From the NCBI GenBank assembly GCA_030685015.1, contig JAUXWS010000071.1, positions 1 through 21,820 on the forward strand: a stretch of DNA of 21,820 nucleotides. The letters are read 5' to 3'. Shown here piece by piece: positions 15,751-21,820 of this stretch (its first letter is position 1; every line of letters begins with the position of its first letter). Below the pieces are notes generated by a model. The model was not told the origin of the DNA. It saw only the letters and a list, made by a program, of their open reading frames with translations, and did not search any database. The translations under genes were made by a program, and so were the position numbers. This DNA is from a bacterium. GTDB taxonomy: Bacteria; CAIWAD01.

Positions 15751-18114
15751 ATGAGCAAGCAACTCCTGTTGACCCTGCTGGTGGCGGGCGTGGCCGGTGC
15801 GGCCGTCGTCACGCCGCCGGTGGTCCATCCCCAGGCCGCTGCGGGAAGGGTCATTCCGGTGACCGTCACGAATCTGGACACGGGCGTGTCCGAGCGTGTG
15901 GACCGCGACGTCTCCTATGATTTCAACGGCGACACCCAGGGCTGGAACAGCTTTGGCACCGGCCGCCAGGAGGATACCTGGCATGTGGAGCCGGTGGGAC
16001 ACGGCGGCACTTACACGAACACCTGGTGGAGCGCCAACGCCGGCGTGGGCGGCTACCTTAACAGCAGCTTCGTCTATCTGCAGACGCCGGCCATCAATCT
16101 GGCGGGGGCCGTCAACCCCACGCTCAGCTTCGCCCTGTACTACGCCACGGAAGCCCCGGGCGGCGAACCGGTGGGCTACAACGGCTGGGACGGCTGCAAC
16201 GTGTGGGCCTCCACCAACGGCGGCGCCACCTGGAACGTGATCAGCGGCACCCCGGCCTACACGGCCAGCAGCTCCTACGCCTTCGGCGTGGAGTTCGGCA
16301 TGGGGCCCAACATCCCGCAGTGGGGCGGCACGGCCGCGAACTGGGCCAACGCCAGCTTCAGCCTCAACTCCTTCGTGGGCCAGAGCGACGTGCGCCTGCG
16401 CTTCGTCATGTGCGCCGACCCGGCCTATGACTACACGGACAACCCGGCCATGACCGGCATGTGGGTGGACAACATCGTGGTGGCGGCGGCCGGCACCCTG
16501 TGGGCCGACGACGGCGTCAACAACACGGGCGGCGCTCCCGTCCACGGCTACTATGTCTACGGCAACGAATGGGCCCACACCGGACAGGAGTGGCGTTGCA
16601 CCAATGGCGTCAACCTGGGCTGCTACGTGGTTAGTCCCTGGATCACCTACACCCCGCCCTCCATCATCGAGGTGGTGCAGGACATTCGTTGCGACCTGCC
16701 AGACAGCGACGGCAACAACGACGGCTTCCTTGAGGACTACTTCTACATCGAGTGGACAGCCGACGGCAGCACCTGGACGACCCTGACCTACGACTACACA
16801 GGCGCTTCGCGTCCGGACTGGCAGAACCAGTACTACACCTACACGAACAGCGACGTGTTCAACGGCGGCCTGCGCTTCACCCGTTCCACCGGCACCCAGG
16901 TCAAGCTGCGCTATCGCATCCGCACGGACGGCGACAACGATGGCGGCCAGGGCACCGGCCTCTGGGTGGACAACGTGGAGGTGACGACGGCCAACGTGCC
17001 GACCAACGACCTGGCCATGAAGAAGTTCTGGATCAACTATCCGCGCAACGTGGGCGTGACCCAGTATCCCAAGGGCGAGATTTCCAACGAGGGAGCCGCC
17101 CAGCAGACCAACGTGCGCGCCTCCTGGACCGTCTACAACGCCACGACCAACGCCGTGGTGAAGGCCCACTCTTTCATGAACAACACGGCGGCCACCATCG
17201 ATCCACTCACCAGCATCCGCGTGGAGCAGACCTCGGCCGCACCAGCCACCTGGAAATGGACGCCGGCCACGGCCGAGAACTACACGGTGAAAGTCTACAC
17301 CACGCTGGCCAGCGACGCCAACCGCGCCAATGACACCCTGACGGTGCCGGTGTCCGTCTTCGAACCCAACATCGGCTTCCTCCGGTACGACTACAGCACC
17401 TCTTCGGCCTGGACCCTTTCCCAGAACGACGGGGAGGACGGTGCCCTGGTCCGCTACGATCCCATCAGCGAGCCCTGGACGGCCCAGTTCCTCTTCGCCC
17501 GTCTCTACAGCCTCGTGGCGGGCGACCAGGTGAACATCGTGGTGCACGCCGCCGGCCCCAACGACGACACGCCGGGCGCCCTGCTGGGCGAGTACACGAC
17601 CACGGTCACGGGCCCCGAGGACGTCTACCCCAACTACCTGATCCGCTACGTGGGCACCATTCCGCACCTGCGCTGCATGGACCAGCCGGTGTGGGTGGGC
17701 GTGCGCACCAACACCCACAACGTCACCGGCGTGGTGGGCCTCTCCGCGGATAACGGCGGCCCCTACTGGGTTGGTCATACCTACCGCTACGACTACGAGA
17801 CCAACATCGCCACGCCCTGGAACGGCGACCTCAACATGTGGCTGCAGGTGGACTGGGGCGTCGAGTCCGAGATCCCCTTCACCATCGAGCTGGACGGCGC
17901 CCGCGTGGGCAGCAACTACGTCCTGAGCTGGAATTCCCCCGGCCCGGTGGACGGCTACCTGGTCTACCGCAGCGCGGACGGCTACTTCACTCCGGGAACC
18001 CCGGTGGCGAACCTGCCCAAGGAGACCACCACCTGGTCGGATCCCCTGGTTCCGACCGGCCGCTTCTTCTACAAAGTGGTGGGCTACAACGGCCTCTGTT
18101 CCGTCGCGGAATAG
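15751..18114 (+). CDS. Large secreted multidomain beta-sandwich protein, function unknown
   Basis: 787 residues. The signal peptide region is MSKQLLLTLLVAGVAGAAVV, with cleavage probably in the following Ala-rich stretch. Two MAM/jelly-roll-like modules follow: about 45-270 (YDFNGDTQGWNSFG ... GMWVDNIVV) and about 285-435 (WRCTNGVNLGCYVVSPW ... GLWVDNVEV), both closing with W-V-D-N-(I/V)-x-V. They resemble the non-catalytic modules of immune-inhibitor-A-type secreted proteins. Next come a CARDB-like segment (about 440-545), another beta domain rich in Trp/Tyr, and a C-terminal fibronectin-III-like module (YVLSWNSPGPVDGYLVYRSA, FFYKVVGYNG). No HExxH or serine-protease motif is seen and no clear sorting tail. 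The start ATG at 15751 follows GAAAGGG. Codons are strongly C-ending, which suggests good expression. An adhesin or surface-layer-like role is possible but unproved. Confidence 0.88.
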   Translation: MSKQLLLTLLVAGVAGAAVVTPPVVHPQAAAGRVIPVTVTNLDTGVSERVDRDVSYDFNGDTQGWNSFGTGRQEDTWHVEPVGHGGTYTNTWWSANAGVGGYLNSSFVYLQTPAINLAGAVNPTLSFALYYATEAPGGEPVGYNGWDGCNVWASTNGGATWNVISGTPAYTASSSYAFGVEFGMGPNIPQWGGTAANWANASFSLNSFVGQSDVRLRFVMCADPAYDYTDNPAMTGMWVDNIVVAAAGTLWADDGVNNTGGAPVHGYYVYGNEWAHTGQEWRCTNGVNLGCYVVSPWITYTPPSIIEVVQDIRCDLPDSDGNNDGFLEDYFYIEWTADGSTWTTLTYDYTGASRPDWQNQYYTYTNSDVFNGGLRFTRSTGTQVKLRYRIRTDGDNDGGQGTGLWVDNVEVTTANVPTNDLAMKKFWINYPRNVGVTQYPKGEISNEGAAQQTNVRASWTVYNATTNAVVKAHSFMNNTAATIDPLTSIRVEQTSAAPATWKWTPATAENYTVKVYTTLASDANRANDTLTVPVSVFEPNIGFLRYDYSTSSAWTLSQNDGEDGALVRYDPISEPWTAQFLFARLYSLVAGDQVNIVVHAAGPNDDTPGALLGEYTTTVTGPEDVYPNYLIRYVGTIPHLRCMDQPVWVGVRTNTHNVTGVVGLSADNGGPYWVGHTYRYDYETNIATPWNGDLNMWLQVDWGVESEIPFTIELDGARVGSNYVLSWNSPGPVDGYLVYRSADGYFTPGTPVANLPKETTTWSDPLVPTGRFFYKVVGYNGLCSVAE

Positions 18115-18138
18115 CCTGGGCCGCACCCTCGGATTTTT

Positions 18139-18174
18139 GGCGCCCCGTCGCATCCGCGGCGGGGCGCCTTCTCT
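18139..18174 (+). terminator. Probable intrinsic terminator after the secreted protein gene
   Basis: A perfect 9-bp stem, GGCGCCCCG (18139-18147) with CGGGGCGCC (18160-18168) and a 12-base loop, lies 25 bases after the stop codon. It is followed by TTCTCT, a weak T-rich tail. A run of five T precedes the stem. Confidence 0.65.
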
Positions 18175-18213
18175 CCCGGCCGGGCGGGACACCATGTTCA
18201 GGCCCTCAATAAA

Positions 18214-18242
18214 TTGACTCTCGTCGGCGGGCACTCTATCTT
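18214..18242 (+). promoter_or_regulatory. Sigma70-type promoter for tRNA-Pro and leuS
   Basis: TTGACT (18214-18219) and TATCTT (18237-18242) are separated by 17 bases, with AATAAA just upstream of the -35. Transcription should begin near 18249, about 13 bases before the tRNA. Confidence 0.75.
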
Positions 18243-18261
18243 ATCCGCTTGCCAAAAAGTC

Positions 18262-18335
<74 letters not shown>

Positions 18336-18346
18336 TATCCACCTGT

Positions 18347-18389
18347 GAAATCCGCCGGGCAGCGACCAGCACGCGACCCAGCGGATTTC
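18347..18389 (+). promoter_or_regulatory. Inverted repeat between tRNA-Pro and leuS
   Basis: A perfect 9-bp pair, GAAATCCGC (18347-18355) and GCGGATTTC (18381-18389), encloses 25 bases and ends 14 bases before the leuS ribosome site. In RNA this would form a hairpin separating the tRNA from the mRNA. A processing site or a translational control element are both possible. No T-tract follows, so it is not an ordinary terminator. Confidence 0.55.
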
Positions 18390-18412
18390 GCATATCTGGT
18401 TGCGGAGGCCCC

Positions 18413-20938
18413 ATGTCGACCTACGAGCCCGCCGCCATCGAGGCCCGCTGGCAGGCCCATTGGCTGGAGCACAGAACCTTCAAGAGCGAGGTCGACCCCG
18501 CCCGGCCCAAGTATTACGTCCTCGACATGTTCCCCTATCCCTCGGGAGACGGGCTGCACGTGGGCCACCCGGAGGGCTACACGGCCACCGACATCCTGGC
18601 CCGCTGGAAGCGCATGCAGGGCTTCAATGTGCTGCATCCCATGGGTTGGGACGCCTTCGGCCTGCCCGCCGAGCGTCATGCCGAGCGCACGGGCCAGCAC
18701 CCCGCCGACATCACGGCGCGCAACTGTGCCAACTTCAAGCGGCAGATCCAGAGCCTGGGCCTCAGTTACGACTGGGATCGGGAGCTGGCCACGACCGACC
18801 CCGACTACGTGCGCTGGACCCAGTGGATCTTCCTCCAGCTCTTCAACAAGGGCTTGGCCTACCCCGCCGAGGTGGCGGTCAACTGGTGCCCGGCCCTGGG
18901 CACCGTGCTCGCCAACGAGGAGGTCAAGGACGGGCGCTACGTGGAGACGGGGGATCCGGTCGAGAAGCGCCGCATGCGCCAGTGGATGCTGCGCATCACC
19001 GAGTATGCGGAGCGGCTGCTGCAGGATCTGGAGGAGGTGGACTGGCCCGAGGGCATCAAGACCATGCAGCGGGAGTGGATCGGGCGCAGCGAGGGCGCTG
19101 AAGTGGTCTTCGCCGTGGCCGACCAGCCGGCCGAGTTCACGGTCTTCACCACGCGCCCGGACACGCTCTTCGGGGCCACCTACTGCGTGCTGGCGCCCGA
19201 GCATCCACTGGTGGACCGCATCTGCACAGCCGACCAGCGCGCAACGGTGGAGGCCTACGTCAAGGCGGCCCAGGCCCGCAGCGATGTGGATCGGGCCGAC
19301 ACCTCCCGCGAGAAGAGCGGCGTCTTCACGGGCGCCCACGCCCTCAACCCGGTGGACGGCCGACGCTTGCCCATCTGGGTGGCGGATTACGTGCTGGGCG
19401 GCTACGGCAGCGGCGCCATCATGGCCGTGCCCGGCCATGACCAGCGCGACTGGGACTTTGCCCGCGCCTTCGGCCTGCCCATCGCCGAGGTGGTGTCCGG
19501 CGGCGATGTGACGACCGGCGCCTTCACCGACAACGAGGAAGGCGTCCTGGTCAACTCCGGCCTGTTGGACGGACTGAAAGTGCCGGAAGCGAAGCGTCGC
19601 ATCACGGCCTGGCTGGAGGAGCAGGGCCGCGGCCGGGGGATGGTCAACTACAAGCTGCGCGATTGGCTCTTCAGCCGCCAGCGCTACTGGGGCGAGCCTT
19701 TTCCGCTCCTGCAGGCCGCCGACGGCACGGTCCGGGCCGTTCGCGAAGTGGACCTTCCCGTGCAGCTGCCCGTGTTGGACAACTTCAAGCCGACGGAGGA
19801 CGGGCGGCCGCCCCTGGCCCGCGCCGGCGACTGGTGCCGCGTGACCGATCCGGAGACAGGCGAGGTCCTCCTGCGTGAGACCAACACCATGCCCCAGTGG
19901 GCCGGATCCTGCTGGTATTATCTGCGCTTTTGCGATCCGCGCAACCAGGAGCGAGCCTGGTCGGAAGAGGCCGAGCGCTACTGGATGCCCGTGGACCTCT
20001 ACGTGGGGGGCGCCGAACATGCGGTGCTGCACCTGCTCTACGCCCGCTTCTGGCACAAGGTGCTGTATGATCTGGGTCAAGTGCACACGCGCGAGCCCTT
20101 TCGCAAGCTATTCAACCAGGGCATGATCCTGGCGGAAAGCTATCGGGACGGCCGTGGCAAGTATCTCAAGCGCAGCGAGGTGGAGCGTGACGGCCGGGGC
20201 TGGCGCGTCATTGCCACGGGCCAGCCGGCCGAGGCGCAGATCGAGAAAATGAGCAAGTCGCGCCTCAACGTGGTCAACCCGGATGACATGGTCGCCCGCT
20301 ATGGAGCGGACGCCATGCGGCTCTACGAGATGTTCATGGGTCCCCTCGACCGGGACAAGCCCTGGACGGAGGAGGGCATCCGCGGTTGTTACAACTTCCT
20401 GCGCCGGGTCTGGAGTTTCTTCATCGGGAGCGACGGCGGGTTGTCGCCCCGCCTGGCAGCCGGAGAAGCCGGCCCCGACCAGCTTGCCCTGCTCCACCGC
20501 ACCATCCGGGCGGTCAGTCTGGATCTGGAGGGTCTGAAGTTCAACACCTGCATCGCGCGCCTGATGGAGTTACAGAACGAGATCATGAAGCAGGACGTCC
20601 TCCCGCGCTCCCTGGCCGAGACCTACGTCCTGCTGCTCTCACCCTTTGCGCCCCACCTGGCCGAGGAGCTGTGGGCGCGGCTGGGCCATGGCGGCACCCT
20701 TGCTTATGAGGCCTGGCCCACCTGGAATGAGGAGTTCTGCCAGGCGGCCAGCCTGGAGGTGGCCGTGCAGGTCAACGGCAAGGTGCGTGCCACGCTGGCC
20801 GTACCGGCGGACATGGCCGACGATCAGGTGCTGGAGCTGGCCCTGGCCCATGAGCGGGTGACGCCTTGGCTGGAGGGCAAGACCCTGCGCTTCCGCAAGC
20901 GCGTGGCTCCGGGGGTCGTCTCCATTGCCGTCACTTGA
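18413..20938 (+). CDS. leuS: Leucyl-tRNA synthetase
   Basis: 841 residues, cytosolic class Ia synthetase charging tRNA-Leu. The nucleotide-binding HIGH-type motif is HVGH (49-52) within SGDGLHVGHPEGYTATD. The zinc-region/CP1 editing domain has FTTRPDTLFGATYCVLAPEH and AVPGHDQRDWDFA (post-transfer hydrolysis of mischarged Ile/Val/norvaline). KMSKS is at 612-616 (EKMSKSRLNV). NTMPQWAGSCWYYLRF and the C-terminal domain (VAVQVNGKVRATL) complete the bacterial form. The length is close to that of bacterial LeuRS. The start ATG at 18413 has GGAGG four bases upstream. Transcription probably comes from the promoter before tRNA-Pro, giving a tRNA-Pro and leuS message. Confidence 0.98.
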   Translation: MSTYEPAAIEARWQAHWLEHRTFKSEVDPARPKYYVLDMFPYPSGDGLHVGHPEGYTATDILARWKRMQGFNVLHPMGWDAFGLPAERHAERTGQHPADITARNCANFKRQIQSLGLSYDWDRELATTDPDYVRWTQWIFLQLFNKGLAYPAEVAVNWCPALGTVLANEEVKDGRYVETGDPVEKRRMRQWMLRITEYAERLLQDLEEVDWPEGIKTMQREWIGRSEGAEVVFAVADQPAEFTVFTTRPDTLFGATYCVLAPEHPLVDRICTADQRATVEAYVKAAQARSDVDRADTSREKSGVFTGAHALNPVDGRRLPIWVADYVLGGYGSGAIMAVPGHDQRDWDFARAFGLPIAEVVSGGDVTTGAFTDNEEGVLVNSGLLDGLKVPEAKRRITAWLEEQGRGRGMVNYKLRDWLFSRQRYWGEPFPLLQAADGTVRAVREVDLPVQLPVLDNFKPTEDGRPPLARAGDWCRVTDPETGEVLLRETNTMPQWAGSCWYYLRFCDPRNQERAWSEEAERYWMPVDLYVGGAEHAVLHLLYARFWHKVLYDLGQVHTREPFRKLFNQGMILAESYRDGRGKYLKRSEVERDGRGWRVIATGQPAEAQIEKMSKSRLNVVNPDDMVARYGADAMRLYEMFMGPLDRDKPWTEEGIRGCYNFLRRVWSFFIGSDGGLSPRLAAGEAGPDQLALLHRTIRAVSLDLEGLKFNTCIARLMELQNEIMKQDVLPRSLAETYVLLLSPFAPHLAEELWARLGHGGTLAYEAWPTWNEEFCQAASLEVAVQVNGKVRATLAVPADMADDQVLELALAHERVTPWLEGKTLRFRKRVAPGVVSIAVT

Positions 20939-21024
20939 ATGGCAGGCGGGTCGCGAAGAGAATCTGAATAGCGATCCGGCCTCTGCCACAGCGGGAAATT
21001 ATGGGGTGGCGCTTTCATTTCTTC

Positions 21025-21052
21025 TTGACAATCTGAGCACGAACGCTATATT
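21025..21052 (+). promoter_or_regulatory. Strong sigma70-type promoter of the tRNA-Tyr/Gly/Thr and tuf cluster
   Basis: The -35 is a perfect TTGACA (21025-21030) and the -10 is TATATT (21047-21052), with 16 bases between them. Locally AT-richer DNA (GGAAATTATG, TTTCATTTCTT) lies upstream and may act as an UP element. The expected start is near 21059. Confidence 0.85.
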
Positions 21053-21109
21053 CAACGTTCTTCGCCGTTTCCTGTGCCAGGGATCCATGTGCGGATGCAG
21101 CGGGGATGG

Positions 21110-21140
21110 CAAGAAACCCTTGTCAGTCAGTCGTTTCTTG
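21110..21140 (+). promoter_or_regulatory. Leader hairpin just before tRNA-Tyr
   Basis: CAAGAAAC (21110-21117) and GTTTCTTG (21133-21140) form a perfect 8-bp inverted repeat with a 15-base loop, ending 7 bases before the tRNA. It is probably a processing or folding element of the tRNA precursor. Confidence 0.5.
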
Positions 21141-21147
21141 AAATGCT

Positions 21148-21230
21148 GGTAGGGTGCCCGAGTGGTTAAAGGGAGCAGACTGTAAATCTGCCGGCGAATG
21201 CCTACGTAGGTTCGAACCCTACCCCTACCA
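21148..21230 (+). tRNA. tRNA-Tyr (anticodon GTA)
   Basis: A class II tRNA of 83 bases with a long variable arm. Acceptor arms are GGTAGGG (21148-21154) and CCCTACC (21223-21229), with discriminator A. The anticodon stem is GCAGA/TCTGC with loop CTGTAAA, and the T arm is GTAGG-TTCGAAC-CCTAC. CCA is not encoded. Confidence 0.97.
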
Positions 21231-21296
21231 TTTGGTCGGCGGCTTGGCGGGCGGAACAGGCGGCGCGCCGCCCAAGGCCCTGCGGTTTGCCAGCGT

Positions 21297-21369
21297 GCGG
21301 GAGTAGCTCATTTGGTAGAGCATCAGCCTTCCAAGCTGAGGGTAGCGAGTTCGAGCCTCGTCTCCCGCT
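21297..21369 (+). tRNA. tRNA-Gly (anticodon TCC)
   Basis: Acceptor arms GCGGGAG (21297-21303) and CTCCCGC (21362-21368) pair perfectly, with discriminator T. The anticodon stem TCAGC/GCTGA has loop CTTCCAA. It reads GGA/GGG codons. CCA is not encoded directly after the discriminator. Confidence 0.97.
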
Positions 21370-21385
21370 TCCACACTTTGATCCT

Positions 21386-21458
<73 letters not shown>

Positions 21459-21480
21459 TCGGGTTGCGACAGCATGGGAT

Positions 21481-21514
21481 CCGCCGTTCGGTGGTTTTTT
21501 TTTGTCGGACGGCG
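21481..21514 (+). promoter_or_regulatory. Alternative hairpins between tRNA-Thr and tuf (possible attenuator)
   Basis: Hairpin A is CCGCC (21481-21485) with GGTGG (21490-21494), loop GTTC and one G-U pair, followed at once by nine T (21495-21503), which is the form of an intrinsic terminator. Hairpin B is CGCCGTTCG (21482-21490) with CGGACGGCG (21506-21514), nine pairs including one G-U, with the T-run in its loop. The two share bases and cannot form together. B is longer and could act as an antiterminator or processing stem. Confidence 0.5.
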
Positions 21515-21547
21515 TGAGCGGGTTGATGTCAAACGCGGAGTGACGCA

Positions 21548-21820
21548 ATGGCCAAGGCAAAATTCGAGCGTACCAAGCCGCACGTGAACGTGGGCACGAT
21601 CGGTCACGTGGACCATGGCAAGACGACGCTGACGGCGGCGATCACGCAGGCGCTGGCGAAGAAGGGGCAGGCGGAGTTCCGCAGCTTCGACTCCATCGAC
21701 AACGCTCCCGAGGAGCGCGAGCGCGGCATCACGATCGCGACGGCGCACGTGGAGTACCAGACGGACGCGCGGCACTACGCGCACGTGGACTGTCCGGGCC
21801 ACGCGGACTACGTGAAGAAC
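21548..21820 (+). CDS. tuf: Elongation factor Tu, N-terminal 91 residues (cut by window end)
   Basis: A GTPase that delivers aminoacyl-tRNA to the ribosome. The G1 loop GHVDHGKT (19-26), effector/switch I region [15 protein letters not shown] (57-71 or so) with the invariant Thr62, and G3 [11 protein letters not shown] (81-91) are all canonical. The start ATG at 21548 has GGAG at 21537-21540. It follows tRNA-Tyr, tRNA-Gly and tRNA-Thr, the order known from tufB operons, so it is probably transcribed from the promoter at 21025-21052, with possible control at the hairpins after tRNA-Thr. Confidence 0.98.
   Translation, partial: MAKAKFERTKPHVNVGTIGHVDHGKTTLTAAITQALAKKGQAEFRSFDSIDNAPEERERGITIATAHVEYQTDARHYAHVDCPGHADYVKN

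Larger units (their letters stand above)
20939..21147 (+). other. Intergenic region leuS to tRNA-Tyr
   Basis: 209 bp with no supported coding sequence. It holds the promoter of the tRNA-tuf cluster and a leader hairpin, both listed separately. No clear hairpin-plus-T terminator of leuS was found. Confidence 0.6.

Noticed and set aside
15733-18234. Minus-strand open frame (833 codons) opposite the secreted protein
   Set aside because: It is a Val/His/Gly-rich shadow frame caused by strongly C-ending codons on the plus strand, with no recognisable domain and no ribosome site.
21053-21147. T-box or other known riboswitch in the leaders of leuS or the tRNA cluster
   Set aside because: No T-box-type conserved TGGNACCGCG-like segment or other riboswitch core was recognised in 18243-18412 or 21053-21147.

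Overview
This is a GC-rich (roughly two-thirds G+C), densely coded stretch of a bacterial chromosome. The lineage looks Gram-negative: there is an LpxH-type lipid A enzyme, a probable outer-membrane barrel protein, a class A penicillin-binding protein and a (demethyl)menaquinone/ubiquinone methyltransferase. The large secreted beta-sandwich protein with a fibronectin-like tail resembles proteins I associate with the FCB superphylum and related candidate phyla (Delongbacteria- or Eisenbacteria-like). That placement is inference from style; the sequence alone does not fix the phylum. Two promoters close to the sigma70 consensus are visible (TTGACT-17-TATCTT and TTGACA-16-TATATT).

Layout. 1-150: the last 33 codons of an IS3-like transposase and a probable IS end, cut off by the window edge. 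154-2410 (minus strand): folC followed 19 bp later by a single-domain proline dehydrogenase. 2546-4030 (plus): a CoA-disulfide-reductase-like flavoenzyme, divergent from folC. 4031-5364 (minus): an UPF0316 membrane protein and a secreted or outer-membrane protein of unknown function, convergent with the flavoenzyme with zero bases between the stop codons. 5518-9862 (plus): an M2/M3-type metallopeptidase homologue that has lost its zinc-binding motif, then the disaggregase clpB. 9863-10153: a non-coding segment with two 25-bp palindromes exactly 180 bp apart. 10154-15485 (plus): an envelope-flavoured run of lpxH-like gene, unknown alpha-helical gene, class A PBP, secreted TPR protein and ubiE/menG, with three of the four junctions overlapping by 1-4 bases. 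15486-15750: an AT-richer regulatory gap. 15751-18114: a 787-residue secreted multidomain protein followed by a hairpin terminator. 18214-20938: promoter, tRNA-Pro(CGG) and leuS, probably one transcript. 21025-21820: promoter, tRNA-Tyr(GTA), tRNA-Gly(TCC), tRNA-Thr(GGT) and the start of tuf, the classical tufB-type arrangement.

How the parts relate. Most genes are housekeeping: translation (leuS, tuf, four tRNAs), proteostasis (clpB), envelope synthesis (lpxH-like, PBP), quinone and folate metabolism. The less ordinary items are the intact but apparently inactive M2/M3-type pseudoprotease upstream of clpB, the palindrome pair behind clpB, two mutually exclusive hairpins between tRNA-Thr and tuf, tRNA-Pro in the leader of leuS, and several unrecognised secreted or cytosolic proteins. 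I found no CRISPR array, prophage, defence island or toxin-antitoxin pair.
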